A stretch of DNA of 64,000 nt, taken from assembly GCF_001298675.1 (NCBI RefSeq), contig NZ_CYIG01000009.1:37622-101621 (forward strand), read 5' to 3'. Of this stretch, positions 1 through 11,527 are shown piece after piece. This DNA is from Paenacidovorax caeni. GTDB taxonomy: Bacteria > Pseudomonadota > Gammaproteobacteria > Burkholderiales > Burkholderiaceae_C. The first letter of the stretch is position 1; each line of letters begins with the position of its first letter. The notes below the pieces were generated by a model. The model had not been told where the DNA came from and did not search any database. It worked only from the letters and a program-made list of their open reading frames with translations. The position numbers and the translations under genes are program-made.

Positions 1-32
1 CACATCGCCCTTCCCCGGCCCCAGGATTTGCC

Positions 33-977
33 ATGACGCCCACTACCGCTCTCGCCCCCCGTCTGTCGTTCGCCATCATGGGTGCCGGGGCCGTGGGCTG
101 CTACTTCGGGGCGCTGCTGGCACAGGCGGGCCACACGGTGCGACTGGTGGCACGGCCGACACATGTGCAGGCCATCACGCCCCACGGTTTGCGCCTGCAA
201 ACCGCCACGCAGGACACGCACGTGCCGCTGCAAGCCAGCACCGACGCGAGCGCCGTGCAGGGCGCCGACGTGGTGCTGCTGTGCGTCAAATCCACCGATA
301 CGGAAGCGGCCGCGCAGCAAATGCAGCCCCATCTTGCCCCCGGCGCACTGGTGCTGACGCTGCAGAACGGCGTGGACAATGACGCGCGCGTGCGCGCCGT
401 ACTCGGCCCCAGCCACCCGGTGATCGCTGCCGTGGTGTACGTGGCCACGGCCATGGCAGGGCCGGGGCACGTGCGGCACTTCGGGCGCGGTGAGCTGGTG
501 GTGGGCCCGTCCCCCGCCAGTGCGCACTTAGCCCAGGCGCTGGCGCAAGCAGGCATCCCCACCGAGGTATCAGACAACGTGTGCGGTGCACTGTGGGCCA
601 AGCTGGTCATCAACTGCGCCTACAACGCGCTCTCCGCCATCGTGCAGCAGCCATACGGCTGGCTGGTGGCGCAGGAAGGCGCCTGTGCAGTCATCGACGA
701 TCTGGTGACCGAGTGCCTGGCTGTGGCGCGGGCCGACAACATTCAACTACCAGACGGTATCCGCGCCGCCGTGCAAGACATCGCGCGGACCATGGCCGGC
801 CAGCAATCTTCCACTGCGCAGGACCTGGCGCGCGGCCACCCCACTGAGATCGCGCACCTCAACGGCTACGTGGTGCAGCGGGGCGCAGCGCTGGGCGTGC
901 CCACACCGGTCAACCGCGCAATGCTGGTGCTGGTGCGCATGCTGGAGGCAAAGTTAATGGCCAAAAATGGGCTCTAG
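33..977 (+). CDS. panE: 2-dehydropantoate 2-reductase (ketopantoate reductase)
   Basis: Reduces ketopantoate to pantoate with NADPH in pantothenate/CoA synthesis; cytosolic. The 314-residue protein has the Rossmann signature GAGAVGCYFG at about residues 17-26, the conserved LQNGVDN segment near 110 and the C-terminal helical domain with K-L-V-I-N-C-A-Y-N near 190, all typical of the ApbA/PanE family; length is normal. An AGGA stretch lies just upstream of the ATG. The last five codons and the TAG stop lie inside a dispersed repeat (958-1012), so the native C-terminus has probably been rewritten by that element. Paralogues acting on other 2-oxoacids exist in this family, so the substrate is less certain than the fold. 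Confidence 0.88.
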   Translation: MTPTTALAPRLSFAIMGAGAVGCYFGALLAQAGHTVRLVARPTHVQAITPHGLRLQTATQDTHVPLQASTDASAVQGADVVLLCVKSTDTEAAAQQMQPHLAPGALVLTLQNGVDNDARVRAVLGPSHPVIAAVVYVATAMAGPGHVRHFGRGELVVGPSPASAHLAQALAQAGIPTEVSDNVCGALWAKLVINCAYNALSAIVQQPYGWLVAQEGACAVIDDLVTECLAVARADNIQLPDGIRAAVQDIARTMAGQQSSTAQDLARGHPTEIAHLNGYVVQRGAALGVPTPVNRAMLVLVRMLEAKLMAKNGL

Positions 978-1012
978 CCCTTGCTAATCAAGCGCAAGAA
1001 GCTATAAAAAAA
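958..1012 (+). repeat. Dispersed imperfect-palindrome repeat, copy 1
   Basis: Member of an interspersed family seen at least eight times in the host part of the window. Shared blocks, in this orientation, are GGCCAAAAATGG, CTCTAGCCCTTG, CAAGCGCAAG and AGCTATaAAAAA; the two CTTG/CAAG arms are near-complementary around a short variable loop. This copy covers the last codons and stop of panE, and its terminal A-run abuts the guaA terminator hairpin. The family resembles short repeats I associate with Comamonadaceae genomes (from memory, not searched). Confidence 0.75.
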
Positions 1013-1044
1013 GGAGTGCCTTAGCCCCCAGGGCGGCACTCCTT
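1004..1044 (-). terminator. Rho-independent terminator downstream of guaA
   Basis: A perfect 10-bp stem (AAGGAGTGCC at 1011-1020, GGCACTCCTT at 1035-1044) with a 14-nt loop is followed, reading leftward, by a run of seven T. It therefore terminates minus-strand transcription from guaBA, leaving a 3' untranslated stretch of about 115 nt after the guaA stop. The T-run is contributed by the A-run of the neighbouring dispersed repeat. Confidence 0.8.
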
Positions 1045-1159
1045 GGTTACAGCGGAAAGCAACAGGCCGCCACGAATCGACGCGCCCCCATTCACCAGTT
1101 GCATTACGCCTGGGCGATCTGCGCACGCTGCAGGCGCATCGCCGCTGACAGCCGCTGTA

Positions 1160-2776
1160 TCACTCCCACTCAATAGTGGCTGGCGGCTTGCTCGATACGT
1201 CGTAGGTCACACGGTTAATGCCACGCACCTCATTGATGATGCGGCTCGAGACCTTCTTCAACAGCGCGTAGGGCAGCTCCGCCCAGTCAGCGGTCATGAA
1301 GTCGCTGGTCTGCACGGCGCGCAGCGCCACCACGTAGTCGTAGGTGCGTCCATCGCCCATCACGCCCACGCTCTTGACCGGCAGGAACACGGTGAAGGCC
1401 TGGCTGGTGAGGTCATACCAGGTCTTGCCCGTGGCTTCGTCCGTGAAGTTGCGCAGCTCTTCGATGAAGATGGCGTCGGCGCGGCGCAGCAGGTCGGCGT
1501 ATTCTTTCTTTACCTCGCCCAAAATGCGCACGCCCAGGCCCGGGCCGGGGAACGGATGGCGGTAGACCATCTCGCGCGGCAGGCCCAGGGCCACGCCGAG
1601 CTCGCGCACCTCGTCTTTGAACAGGTCGCGCAGCGGCTCCAGCAGTTTGAGGCCGAGTTGCTCCGGCAGCCCGCCCACGTTGTGGTGGCTCTTGATGGTG
1701 ACGGCCTTCTTGCTCTTAGCGCCGCCGGACTCGATCACGTCGGGGTAGATGGTGCCTTGCGCCAGGAAGGTCGCGCCCTTGTGGCCCTGGCCGCTGGCCT
1801 TGAGCTTCGCTGCCTCTGCCTTGAATACGTCAACAAACAGGCGGCCGATGATCTTGCGCTTCTGCTCGGGCTCGGAGACACCTGCGAGTTCGCGCAAAAA
1901 CAGCTCAGACGCATCGACGCGAACCACCTTGGCGTGCAGCTTGCCTTCGAACATGTCCATGACCATGTCGCCCTCGTGTAGGCGTAGCAGGCCGTGGTCG
2001 ACAAACACACAGGTCAGCTGGTCACCGATAGCGCGATGGATCAGTGCGGCGGCCACCGACGAGTCCACACCGCCCGACAGCCCCAGGATCACTTCTTCGT
2101 CACCCACCTGCTCACGGATTCTGGCGACCGCCTCCTCGATGTAGTCACCCATGATCCAGTCGGCATTTGCGCCGCAGATCTCACGGACGAAGCGGCCCAG
2201 GATGGCTGCGCCCTGCACGGTGTGGGTGACTTCGGGGTGGAACTGCACCGCGTAGAAATGGCGCGATTCGTCGGCCATACCGGCAATGGGACAAGATGGC
2301 GTGGACGCCATGACCTTGAAGCCTGGGGGCAGCGCCGTGACCTTGTCGCCATGGCTCATCCAAACCTTGAGCATGCCATGGCCTTCCGCCGTGGCGAAGT
2401 CCTCGATGCCCTGCAGCAATGCGGTGTGGCCATGGGCGCGCACTTCGGCATAGCCAAATTCGCGGCTATTGGAGCCCTCGACCTTGCCACCGAGTTGCGT
2501 GGCCATGGTCTGCATGCCGTAGCAAATGCCCAGCACTGGAATGCCGAGTTCAAACACCGCATCGGGCGCGCGGTCATCCACCTCGTACACGCTGGCATGG
2601 CTGCCCGACAAAATCACGCCCTTGAGCTTGCCGTCTGCGGCGAAAGCACGCACCCACTCGCTGCTCACGTCGCAAGGATGAACCTCGCAATACACATGGG
2701 TCTCACGCACGCGCCGTGCGATAAGTTGGGTAACCTGGGAGCCAAAGTCGAGGATGAGGATCTTGTCGTGTTGCAT
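1160..2776 (-). CDS. guaA: GMP synthase (glutamine-hydrolysing)
   Basis: Converts XMP to GMP using glutamine and ATP, the last step of guanine nucleotide synthesis. The class I amidotransferase domain comes first (ILDFGSQ at residues 7-13, nucleophile Cys85 in GICYGMQ), then the ATP-pyrophosphatase domain with LSGGVDSSV, and the dimerisation domain ending in ATIEWE as in all GuaA proteins. The 538-residue length is normal. The frame stays open 24 codons further upstream, but [14 protein letters not shown] is the conserved N-terminus, so the ATG at 2776 is chosen. Directly downstream of guaB, separated by a hairpin. Confidence 0.97.
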   Translation of the reverse strand: MQHDKILILDFGSQVTQLIARRVRETHVYCEVHPCDVSSEWVRAFAADGKLKGVILSGSHASVYEVDDRAPDAVFELGIPVLGICYGMQTMATQLGGKVEGSNSREFGYAEVRAHGHTALLQGIEDFATAEGHGMLKVWMSHGDKVTALPPGFKVMASTPSCPIAGMADESRHFYAVQFHPEVTHTVQGAAILGRFVREICGANADWIMGDYIEEAVARIREQVGDEEVILGLSGGVDSSVAAALIHRAIGDQLTCVFVDHGLLRLHEGDMVMDMFEGKLHAKVVRVDASELFLRELAGVSEPEQKRKIIGRLFVDVFKAEAAKLKASGQGHKGATFLAQGTIYPDVIESGGAKSKKAVTIKSHHNVGGLPEQLGLKLLEPLRDLFKDEVRELGVALGLPREMVYRHPFPGPGLGVRILGEVKKEYADLLRRADAIFIEELRNFTDEATGKTWYDLTSQAFTVFLPVKSVGVMGDGRTYDYVVALRAVQTSDFMTADWAELPYALLKKVSSRIINEVRGINRVTYDVSSKPPATIEWE

Positions 2777-2803
2777 GGAAGTGGCGACAGGAAGAAATGA
2801 CAA

Positions 2804-2835
2804 AGGCCCGAACGCCTGACAGCGGGTTCGGGCCT
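2804..2835 (-). terminator. Hairpin between guaB and guaA (terminator or attenuator)
   Basis: Arms AGGCCCGAAC (2804-2813) and GTTCGGGCCT (2826-2835) form a 10-bp GC-rich stem with a 12-nt loop. Reading leftward it is followed by a T-rich stretch (TTTGTCATTTC), an imperfect U-tract. It lies between the guaB stop and the guaA start, so it either partially terminates guaB transcripts or stabilises their 3' end. No leader peptide or known riboswitch was recognised. Confidence 0.55.
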
Positions 2836-2850
2836 GCGATGCGAGCAACG

Positions 2851-4913
<2,063 letters not shown>

Positions 4914-4925
4914 AGCCGCCCGCCA

Positions 4926-5252
4926 TCAATAGCCCGCCTTGCCCCCTGGGCGGCGGCGTGCGAACAGGCCCGCGTTTCGTGCACCCTGGCGCACGAAACG
5001 TTCGCGGCGGGCAACCTTGGGGTCGACCGTGAGGGCTCGGTAGACCTCCACCCGGTCGCCATCGCGCAGCAAAGCGTCACGTGGCACCGCCTCTCCCCAC
5101 AGGCCGCACGGCGCATCCAAGGGCAGCATCAAGCCGCTCGCATCCAATGCATCGGCGACACGGCTCCCCGCGGGCAAGGTCACTTCCACCTCCAGCACCT
5201 GCCCCGCCGCCGGGCTGGCACAGACCACGGCCCGCAGTTCCATCTCAGCCAT
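4926..5252 (-). CDS. rnfH: RnfH family protein (ubiquitin-like fold)
   Basis: Small beta-grasp protein of the RnfH (UPF0125) family, encoded next to ratA in many proteobacteria; its biochemical role is not settled. The 108-residue product has the ubiquitin-like pattern ending in [15 protein letters not shown] and a basic tail. MAEMELRAV is taken as the start (5252), which overlaps the ratA stop by 8 nt and suggests translational coupling; the second Met at 5243 is an alternative. Confidence 0.88.
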   Translation of the reverse strand: MAEMELRAVVCASPAAGQVLEVEVTLPAGSRVADALDASGLMLPLDAPCGLWGEAVPRDALLRDGDRVEVYRALTVDPKVARRERFVRQGARNAGLFARRRPGGKAGY

Positions 5253-5685
5253 AGACCTGTTCGGCGCGCTTGATGAAGGCATCCACCATGGACGCTGCGA
5301 TGCGATCAAACACCGGCCCCACCAGCGCCGCCAACGCCTTGTTGTCGAAGCCGTAGCGCAGCATCAACTCGACCCGACATGCACGCTGCTGGCCATCTCC
5401 AACCGGATGGAAATACCAATCCCCTTGCAACTGCGAAAAGGGGCCGCGAACAAGGTTCATCTGCACGCGTCGCCCTGTTTCATGAACGTTGCGTGTAACG
5501 AAGGCCTGGCGCAGCCCGCCCATTGCAATACCCACCTCCGCTGTCATGCCCTGCCCATCCTGCTCCACCACCCTGGCGTGGTCGCACCAGGGGAGGAAGT
5601 CAGGGTAATGTTGAACATCCGTCACCAGTGCAAACATTTCCTCAGGGGCATACCAGATCAGGACAGATTTATGGACGGTTTTCAT
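5245..5685 (-). CDS. ratA: RatA-type START/SRPBCC family protein
   Basis: Member of the Coq10/RatA branch of the SRPBCC (START-like) superfamily. E. coli RatA was described as a ribosome-associated toxin, while homologues are ubiquinone-binding COQ10 proteins, so the cellular role here is open. The 146-residue product shows [34 protein letters not shown], here cut by the usual family start; the C-terminal helix ends [15 protein letters not shown] 5685 gives the canonical length. Divergent from smpB, a pairing common in proteobacteria, and coupled to rnfH. Confidence 0.9.
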   Translation of the reverse strand: MKTVHKSVLIWYAPEEMFALVTDVQHYPDFLPWCDHARVVEQDGQGMTAEVGIAMGGLRQAFVTRNVHETGRRVQMNLVRGPFSQLQGDWYFHPVGDGQQRACRVELMLRYGFDNKALAALVGPVFDRIAASMVDAFIKRAEQVYG

Positions 5686-5814
5686 GAAGGTATCGGCAGC
5701 GCAAACACCATGCATCAGGACGGCACAGTGTGCGAATCTAGAATCGGAGATCAGGTGCCGATTGTAGGAAAGCCTTTTTCCACCATCTGACGACACCACC
5801 AGACACCCTGCTAC

Positions 5815-6288
5815 ATGGCCAAGAAACCCGACACATCATCCCGCATCGCCGACAACAAGAAGGCGGCCTACAACTATTTCTTCGAAGAACGCCACGAGGC
5901 CGGCATGGTGCTGCACGGCTGGGAGGTTAAGGCACTGCGTGAAGGCAAGGTACAACTCACCGACGGCTACGTGATCATCAAGGACGGAGAACTGTTCCTG
6001 ATTGGCTGCCAAATCAACCCGCTCAAGACGGCATCCACCCACGTCAGCCCCGACGCCGCACGCATCAAAAAGCTACTGTTGCACAAGGAAGAAATACGCC
6101 GGCTCATTGGCAAGGTGGAGCAAAAGGGCTACACCTTGGTCCCACTGAACCTGCACTGGAAGGATGGCCGCGTGAAATGCGAAATCGCGCTTGCCAAGGG
6201 CAAGGCCGAACACGACAAGCGCGACACCATCAAAGACCGCGAGGGCAAGCGCGAGGTGGAGCGCGCCATGAAAAGCCGCCACCGCTGA
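5815..6288 (+). CDS. smpB: SsrA (tmRNA)-binding protein
   Basis: Binds tmRNA and delivers it to stalled ribosomes, so that incomplete proteins receive a C-terminal degradation tag. The 157-residue product has the conserved [12 protein letters not shown] near residue 15, [15 protein letters not shown], the GCQINP segment and the basic C-terminal tail ([16 protein letters not shown]) that enters the empty mRNA channel. Length is normal. This gene matters for the window because the prophage antitoxin at 52,237-52,509 ends in a near-copy of a tmRNA tag. The tmRNA gene itself is not in the window. Confidence 0.97.
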   Translation: MAKKPDTSSRIADNKKAAYNYFFEERHEAGMVLHGWEVKALREGKVQLTDGYVIIKDGELFLIGCQINPLKTASTHVSPDAARIKKLLLHKEEIRRLIGKVEQKGYTLVPLNLHWKDGRVKCEIALAKGKAEHDKRDTIKDREGKREVERAMKSRHR

Positions 6289-6301
6289 CAGCTCAGCACA
6301 G

Positions 6302-6772
6302 TCACGCCCCCGCGCCGGCAACCAAGACAGGCAGATACACGGCGGCAAACACTTCGGGCAGGCGGCGCGGCCTGCCGCTGTCAAGCTCTACGCACACCAG
6401 CTCCCAGCGCCCCCGCAAGATGACGGAGCGATCGGCCACGCGTATGAGCTGAAAGCGCCGCTCCATGGTGAGCTTGCCGTCACTGGCAGTGATCCAGGTT
6501 CCCAAGGCCAACTGCTGGCCCAGCAGCGAAGGCAGCAGGTATTCGTACTCTGCCTTGCGGATGACCATCGCGCGATTCAGCCGCTGATAGTCGGCCACCG
6601 ACAACCCCAAGGCCTCAGAGTGCGCCCAGCCGGCCATCTCGCACCAATTCACGTAAATCGCGTTGTTGGTATGGCGCAGGCCATCGATGTCGGTGGCCTC
6701 GGGCACCACCGGCACGACAAACGGCTGGGGATAGTCCCACGGCAGGTCTGCCGTGCCGCTGGGCGTGGACAT
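6302..6772 (-). CDS. Acyl-CoA thioesterase, hot-dog fold
   Basis: A 156-residue protein of the 4-hydroxybenzoyl-CoA thioesterase/YbgC-like group. The diagnostic stretch ATDIDGLRHTNNAIYVNWCE has the pattern D-x-x-x-x-x-H-x-N-N-x-x-Y, with the acidic residue expected at the active site. Its ATG overlaps the stop of the upstream hydrolase gene by one base (TAATG), so the two are one operon and probably act in the same acyl-CoA pathway. Substrate cannot be told from sequence. Confidence 0.82.
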   Translation of the reverse strand: MSTPSGTADLPWDYPQPFVVPVVPEATDIDGLRHTNNAIYVNWCEMAGWAHSEALGLSVADYQRLNRAMVIRKAEYEYLLPSLLGQQLALGTWITASDGKLTMERRFQLIRVADRSVILRGRWELVCVELDSGRPRRLPEVFAAVYLPVLVAGAGA

Positions 6773-7863
6773 TACGCCAGCCCTGCCAGAGGGTGCGCGT
6801 AGGTTGGCCAGGGGCTTTCAAAGAAAGGCTGCCACATGGCAGGCGTCACATCCTCGATCCGGGCCGGCTGCCACTTCGGGCTATGGTCCTTGTCTACCGC
6901 CAGGGCGCGAATCCCTTCAAGGGTTTCGCTCTGGCCGGGACGCAGGTAGAAGCAGTGACGCACCATATCGCGCTCCATGCGCAGGTCGGCTGCCAGGCTG
7001 ATACCGCGTGCGCGACGAATCTGCTCGAGGACCACGTGCAGCATCAGCGGCGAGCGCTTGCGCAGGGTCACTGCAGCAGCCTGCGCCCAGACGCTGTTAG
7101 ATGCTTCAAGTGCAGCCACAACGTCCCCCACGGTGGCGGCACCAAAATATTGGTCAATTTCGGCTCTAGCGCTTGCGTGCTGTGCGTCAGCAGCTACAAA
7201 TTTTGATGCAACGAGCTGCTCCACCGCCTTGCCGTCAGCAAAGTGCTGGCTTCCCAACTGCTCCCACAGAGCAGCCTGCTCGCCCGAGGGCATGCAGCCA
7301 TCGGCCAAGCCGAACGCCACCGCATCGCCCGCACCGATCGTTTCCCCCGTCAGTGCCAGCCATTCCCCCACATACCCTGGGCAACGCGAGAGGAAATAGC
7401 CGCCGCCGACGTCAGGGAACAGGCCAATAGCCGTTTCCGGCATCGCCATCTTGGTGCGCTCGGTCACGACGCGCACACTGCCGCCCTGGGAAATCCCCAT
7501 GCCGCCGCCCATGACGATACCGTCCATGAAGGCGATGTAAGGCTTGCCGTACTGGTGGATCAGGTGGTTGAGCGCGTATTCCTCGGTGAAGAAATCCTCG
7601 ATCTGCGGGTTGCCCTGGCTACCGGCCTGGTGCAGAAAGCGGATATCCCCTCCAGCGCAAAACGCACCGAAAGGCCCCTCTTTGTTACTGCCACGAATCG
7701 CCACCGCCAGTACGCGGGAATCGTTCTGCCAGGCCAGCAGCGTCGCCATCAAATCGCGCACCATTCCCAGCGACAAAGCATTCAACGCCTTGGGCCGGCT
7801 GAGGGTAATGCAGCCCACCTGCCCACGCACTTCGGCGATCACATCGCCCGTCATCTCCATCAT
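6772..7863 (-). CDS. Enoyl-CoA hydratase/isomerase family protein, 3-hydroxyisobutyryl-CoA hydrolase type
   Basis: Crotonase-fold enzyme of 363 residues, the size of 3-hydroxyisobutyryl-CoA hydrolases of valine breakdown. Visible are ALNALSLGMV, the oxyanion-hole segment FCAGGDIR, DGIVMGGGMGIS and PETAIGLFPDVGGGYFLSR, which together fit the hydrolase subgroup better than ordinary hydratases. The ATG at 7863 has AGGAAGG about 8 nt upstream. Residues roughly 219-238 are encoded by an in-frame copy of the dispersed repeat (7151-7208), apparently a tolerated insertion. Co-transcribed with the downstream thioesterase. Confidence 0.85.
   Translation of the reverse strand: MMEMTGDVIAEVRGQVGCITLSRPKALNALSLGMVRDLMATLLAWQNDSRVLAVAIRGSNKEGPFGAFCAGGDIRFLHQAGSQGNPQIEDFFTEEYALNHLIHQYGKPYIAFMDGIVMGGGMGISQGGSVRVVTERTKMAMPETAIGLFPDVGGGYFLSRCPGYVGEWLALTGETIGAGDAVAFGLADGCMPSGEQAALWEQLGSQHFADGKAVEQLVASKFVAADAQHASARAEIDQYFGAATVGDVVAALEASNSVWAQAAAVTLRKRSPLMLHVVLEQIRRARGISLAADLRMERDMVRHCFYLRPGQSETLEGIRALAVDKDHSPKWQPARIEDVTPAMWQPFFESPWPTYAHPLAGLA
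7151..7208 (-). repeat. Dispersed repeat, copy 2, inside a coding sequence
   Basis: On the plus strand the blocks GGTCAATTT, GGCTCTAGCGCTTG, GCGTCAGCAGCTAC and AAATTTTGATG follow one another in the order and spacing of the other family members. The copy lies wholly inside the HIBYL-CoA hydrolase gene and keeps its frame, encoding a stretch around VASKFVAADAQHASARAEI. Confidence 0.72.
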
Positions 7864-7925
7864 TGTTGTACCTTCCTATCCAAGCCATTCAATCAAAAAT
7901 GCGCTGCCAGCCATACCGGCATAAA

Positions 7926-7957
7926 TAAAAAAAAGCCCCGTCACCGGGGCTTTTTTC
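7926..7957 (-). terminator. Rho-independent terminator downstream of ompA (bidirectional form)
   Basis: Stem AGCCCCG (7934-7940) and CGGGGCT (7945-7951) with a TCAC loop, flanked by A-runs on the left and a T-run on the right, so it can work in both directions. It sits 14 nt beyond the ompA stop and ends that leftward transcript before the hydrolase gene. Confidence 0.9.
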
Positions 7958-7970
7958 GTAATCGGGAAGA

Positions 7971-8606
7971 TTACTTAGCGGCGCGGGTACCGACCACTTC
8001 GATTTCCACGCGGCGGTTCTTGGCGCGGCCTTCCTTGGTCTTGTTGTCGGCCACGGGCTGCTTCTTGCCCTTGCCTTCGGTGTACACGCGGTTCTTTTCG
8101 ATGCCCTTGGACACCAGATAAGCCTTCACAGCTTCGGCACGACGCACCGACAGCTTCTGGTTGTATGCATCGGTACCGATGGAGTCAGTGTGACCCACAG
8201 CGATGATGACTTCCAGGTTGATGTCCTTGACCTTGGAAACCAGGTCGTCCAGCTTAGCCTTGCCTTCGGGCTTCAGCACAGCCTTGTCGAAATCGAAGAA
8301 AGCGTCAGCAGCGTAGGTCACCTTGGAGGAAGCCACCGGTGCGGGTGCGGGTGCGGGTGCGGGCTTGGCAGCAGCCGGAGCAGCAGCCGGAGCAGCAGCC
8401 TCAGCAGCCTTGGTCAGCGCGCCGTCGCAGCCTTCAGCAGCCGTAGCAGGCGTCCAGCTGGCATCGCGCCAGCACAGTTCGTTCGTGCCGTTCTTCCAGA
8501 CCAGCTCACCAGAGCCGTTCTTCCAGTTGTCGACGGTTTGGGCGCCAGCAGCGGTTGCGATCACGGCGGAGGCAAACAACATCGCCACTTTGTTGAGTTT
8601 CTTCAT
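7971..8606 (-). CDS. OmpA family outer membrane protein
   Basis: Cell-envelope protein linking outer membrane and peptidoglycan. The 211-residue product has a signal peptide (cleavage after about residue 22, AGA-QTV), a short N-terminal region with the repeated WKNGSGELVWKNGTNELCW pattern, a Pro/Ala linker near residues 70-95 and an OmpA C-terminal peptidoglycan-binding domain (VIIAVGHTDSIGTDAYN, LSVRRAEAVKAYL, GRAKNRRVEIEV). The short N-terminus is too small for an eight-stranded barrel, as in many Comamonadaceae OmpA-like proteins. AGGAG stands 5-6 nt before the ATG. Monocistronic with its own terminator. Confidence 0.93.
   Translation of the reverse strand: MKKLNKVAMLFASAVIATAAGAQTVDNWKNGSGELVWKNGTNELCWRDASWTPATAAEGCDGALTKAAEAAAPAAAPAAAKPAPAPAPAPVASSKVTYAADAFFDFDKAVLKPEGKAKLDDLVSKVKDINLEVIIAVGHTDSIGTDAYNQKLSVRRAEAVKAYLVSKGIEKNRVYTEGKGKKQPVADNKTKEGRAKNRRVEIEVVGTRAAK
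8337..8364 (-). repeat. Hexanucleotide tandem repeat in the OmpA Pro/Ala linker
   Basis: Four near-perfect GCGGGT-type units (plus strand) encode alternating Pro-Ala in the linker of the OmpA-like protein, followed by 12-base GCAGCAGCCGGA units to about 8410. Changes in copy number would be in steps of two residues, altering linker length without a frameshift. Confidence 0.6.
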
Positions 8607-8647
8607 GGTTCTCCTCTTGGGGAAAAAAGCCGCAGCCGCGCTGCGAA

Positions 8648-8675
8648 ATTAAGTAACGTTGGGGGACGTTGTCAG
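8648..8675 (-). promoter_or_regulatory. Candidate sigma-70 promoter of ompA
   Basis: Reading leftward, CTGACA (8675-8670) and CTTAAT (8653-8648) are separated by 16 bp and match the -35 and -10 consensus at 5/6 and 4/6 positions. The expected transcript start is about 35-40 nt before the ompA ATG, leaving room for the strong AGGAG site. Prediction by eye only. Confidence 0.5.
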
Positions 8676-8847
8676 TGACCATCACCAAAAACGCTGAAAC
8701 GATTGTGCCATACGTAACAGCGGAAAACGTGACCACTCTGGGCGCGCTACGTAAGACAAAAGCGCATTCGGCGCCATATGTTGCGCAGTCGCCACATGCG
8801 CTTCCCTCTAAAATGGCCTTTTACCCGCGTCGATTGCACCGTCTTTC

Positions 8848-11490
8848 ATGACCCAGTTTGCCAAAGAAACCCTGCCCATCAGCCTCGAAGAGGAGATGCG
8901 CCGCAGCTATCTCGATTACGCCATGAGCGTGATCGTGGGCCGTGCGCTACCCGACGCGCGCGATGGCCTCAAGCCCGTGCACCGGCGTGTGCTGTACGCC
9001 ATGCACGAGCTGAACAACGACTGGAACCGCCCCTACAAGAAATCGGCGCGTATCGTCGGCGATGTCATCGGCAAGTACCACCCGCACGGCGACAGCGCGG
9101 TGTACGACACCATCGTGCGCATGGCCCAGGATTTCTCGCTGCGCCACATGCTGGTCGATGGCCAGGGCAACTTCGGCTCGGTCGATGGCGACAACGCCGC
9201 CGCCATGCGTTACACGGAAATCCGCCTATCGAAGATCGCCCACGAGATGCTGGCCGACATCGACAAGGAAACAGTCGATTTCGGGCCCAACTACGACGGC
9301 AGCGAGAAGGAACCGCTGGTACTGCCCACGCGCCTGCCGAACCTGCTGGTCAACGGCTCGGCCGGCATTGCCGTGGGCATGGCGACCAATATCCCGCCGC
9401 ACAACCTCAACGAAGTGGTGGACGCCTGCTTGCACATGCTGCGCCATCCCGAAGCGTCGATTGACGAGTTGATGGAAATTATCCCGGCGCCCGACTTCCC
9501 CACAGCAGGCATCATCTACGGCATCAACGGCGTGAAGGATGGCTACCGCACGGGGCGCGGTAAGGTGGTGATGCGCGCGAAAGTGCACTTCGAGGACATC
9601 GACAAAGGCCAGCGCCAAGCCATCATCGTGGATGAGCTGCCTTACCAGGTGAACAAGAAGACGCTGCAGGAGCGCATGGCCGAGTTGGTGCACGAGAAGA
9701 AGCTCGAAGGCATCAGCCACATCCAGGACGAGTCGGACAAGTCCGGCATGCGCCTGGTGATCGAACTCAAGCGCGGCGAAGTGCCAGAGGTGGTGCTGAA
9801 CAATCTGTACAAGCAAACGCAGCTGCAGGACACCTTCGGCATGAACATGGTGGCGCTGGTCGATGGCCAGCCCAAGCTGTGCAACCTGAAGGAATTGATC
9901 GCCGTGTTCCTGCAGCACCGCCGTGAGGTGGTGACGCGGCGCACCGTGTTCGAGCTGCGCAAGGCACGCGAGCGCGGCCACGTGCTGGAAGGCCTGGCAG
10001 TGGCGCTGGCCAACATCGACGATTTCATCCGCATCATCCGCGAATCGCCCACACCGCCCGTGGCCAAGGCTGAACTGATGACGCGCGCTTGGGACAGCCA
10101 GCTGGTGCGCGAGATGCTCACCCGCACGCGCGCTGACGGCGGCGTGGTGAACGCCGATGACTACCGCCCCGAGGGCCTGGAGCGCGCATTCGGCATGCAG
10201 GGCGACGGACTGTACCGCCTGTCCGACACCCAGGCGCAGGAAATCCTGCAAATGCGCCTGCAGCGCCTGACGGGCCTGGAGCAGGACAAGATCGTGGCCG
10301 AGTACAAGGAGGTCATGGCCCACATCGAGGATCTGCTCGACATTCTGGCTAAGCCCGAGCGCGTCTCCACCATCATTGGCGATGAGCTCACTGCCGTGCG
10401 CCAGGAGTTCGGCCAGACCAAGCTGGGCGCGCGCCGCAGCGAAATCGAGTACAGCGCGCAGGACCTGTCCACCGAAGACCTCATCACCCCCACCGACATG
10501 GTGGTGACGCTCTCGCATACCGGCTACATCAAGAGCCAGCCCCTGTCCGAATACCGGGCGCAAAAGCGCGGCGGACGTGGCAAGCAGGCCACGGCGACCA
10601 AGGAAGACGACTGGATCGACCAGCTCTTCATCGCCAACACGCACGACTACATCCTGTGCTTCTCCAACCGCGGGCGCCTTTACTGGCTCAAGGTCTGGGA
10701 AGTGCCTGCGGGCTCGCGCGGCTCGCGCGGCCGCCCCATCGTCAACATGTTCCCGCTGCAAGAGGGCGAGAAGATCAACGTGGTGCTGCCGCTGACCGGT
10801 GACATGCGCAGCTTCCCCCAAGACCGCTACGTGTTCATGGCGACCAGCATGGGCACCGTGAAGAAGACGGCGCTCGACGAGTTCTCCAACCCACGCAAGG
10901 CCGGCATCATTGCCGTCAACCTGGATGACGGCGACTACCTCATTGGCGCCGCACTGACCGACGGCCAGCACGACGTGATGCTGTTCTCCGACGGCGGCAA
11001 AGCCGTGCGCTTCGATGAGAACGACGTGCGCCCGCTGGGCCGCCAGGCACGTGGTGTGCGCGGCATGACACTGGAAGATGGCCAGAGCGTGATCGCCATG
11101 CTGGTGGCCGAGGACGAATCGCAGAGCGTCCTGACGGCCACCGAAAACGGCTACGGCAAGCGCACCAGCATCGTTGAATACACGCGCCATGGCCGCGGCA
11201 CCAAGGGCATGATCGCCATTCAGCAAAGCGAACGCAACGGCAAGGTCGTTGCCGCCACGCTGGTGCATGCGGACGACGAGATCATGCTCATCACCGACAC
11301 CGGCGTGCTGGTACGCACGCGCGTGGCCGAGATCCGCGAACTGGGCCGCGCCACGCAGGGCGTTACGCTGATTGCACTCGACGAGGGCGCCAAGCTCAGT
11401 GGCCTGCAGCGCATCGTGGAGAACGACGCCAACGAAGGCGACGCAGACGACGAGGCCGCAGCGCCCGGCGATCCAGCGCCGCAGTCCTGA
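8848..11490 (+). CDS. gyrA: DNA gyrase subunit A
   Basis: Breakage-reunion subunit of gyrase, acting with GyrB to supercoil DNA. The 880-residue protein aligns residue for residue with E. coli GyrA at the N-terminus: catalytic Tyr122 in [10 protein letters not shown] and the quinolone-determining Ser83 and Asp87 in HGDSAVYD, both the susceptible form. The GyrA-box-like QKRGGRGKQ is near residue 572 and starts the beta-pinwheel domain. The tail is acidic ([13 protein letters not shown]). First gene of the gyrA-serC-pheA-tyrA-aroA/cmk block. No convincing promoter was found by eye in the 241 bp shared with ompA. Confidence 0.98.
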   Translation: MTQFAKETLPISLEEEMRRSYLDYAMSVIVGRALPDARDGLKPVHRRVLYAMHELNNDWNRPYKKSARIVGDVIGKYHPHGDSAVYDTIVRMAQDFSLRHMLVDGQGNFGSVDGDNAAAMRYTEIRLSKIAHEMLADIDKETVDFGPNYDGSEKEPLVLPTRLPNLLVNGSAGIAVGMATNIPPHNLNEVVDACLHMLRHPEASIDELMEIIPAPDFPTAGIIYGINGVKDGYRTGRGKVVMRAKVHFEDIDKGQRQAIIVDELPYQVNKKTLQERMAELVHEKKLEGISHIQDESDKSGMRLVIELKRGEVPEVVLNNLYKQTQLQDTFGMNMVALVDGQPKLCNLKELIAVFLQHRREVVTRRTVFELRKARERGHVLEGLAVALANIDDFIRIIRESPTPPVAKAELMTRAWDSQLVREMLTRTRADGGVVNADDYRPEGLERAFGMQGDGLYRLSDTQAQEILQMRLQRLTGLEQDKIVAEYKEVMAHIEDLLDILAKPERVSTIIGDELTAVRQEFGQTKLGARRSEIEYSAQDLSTEDLITPTDMVVTLSHTGYIKSQPLSEYRAQKRGGRGKQATATKEDDWIDQLFIANTHDYILCFSNRGRLYWLKVWEVPAGSRGSRGRPIVNMFPLQEGEKINVVLPLTGDMRSFPQDRYVFMATSMGTVKKTALDEFSNPRKAGIIAVNLDDGDYLIGAALTDGQHDVMLFSDGGKAVRFDENDVRPLGRQARGVRGMTLEDGQSVIAMLVAEDESQSVLTATENGYGKRTSIVEYTRHGRGTKGMIAIQQSERNGKVVAATLVHADDEIMLITDTGVLVRTRVAEIRELGRATQGVTLIALDEGAKLSGLQRIVENDANEGDADDEAAAPGDPAPQS

Positions 11491-11527
11491 CCGCCAGCCG
11501 CGCACGCTTGCCCCTGGCAGGCGCGCG

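Noticed and set aside
8780..8814. gyrA promoter with TTGCGC as -35 box
   Set aside because: The nearest -10-like sequence (TCTAAA or TAAAAT) is 20-22 bp away, outside the usual spacing.
9226..11505. Long open frame antisense to gyrA
   Set aside because: Third-position GC bias of gyrA keeps the opposite strand open; the translation is low-complexity and matches no family. The same holds for the frame antisense to mrpA at 21070-23841 and those antisense to the giant phage gene.
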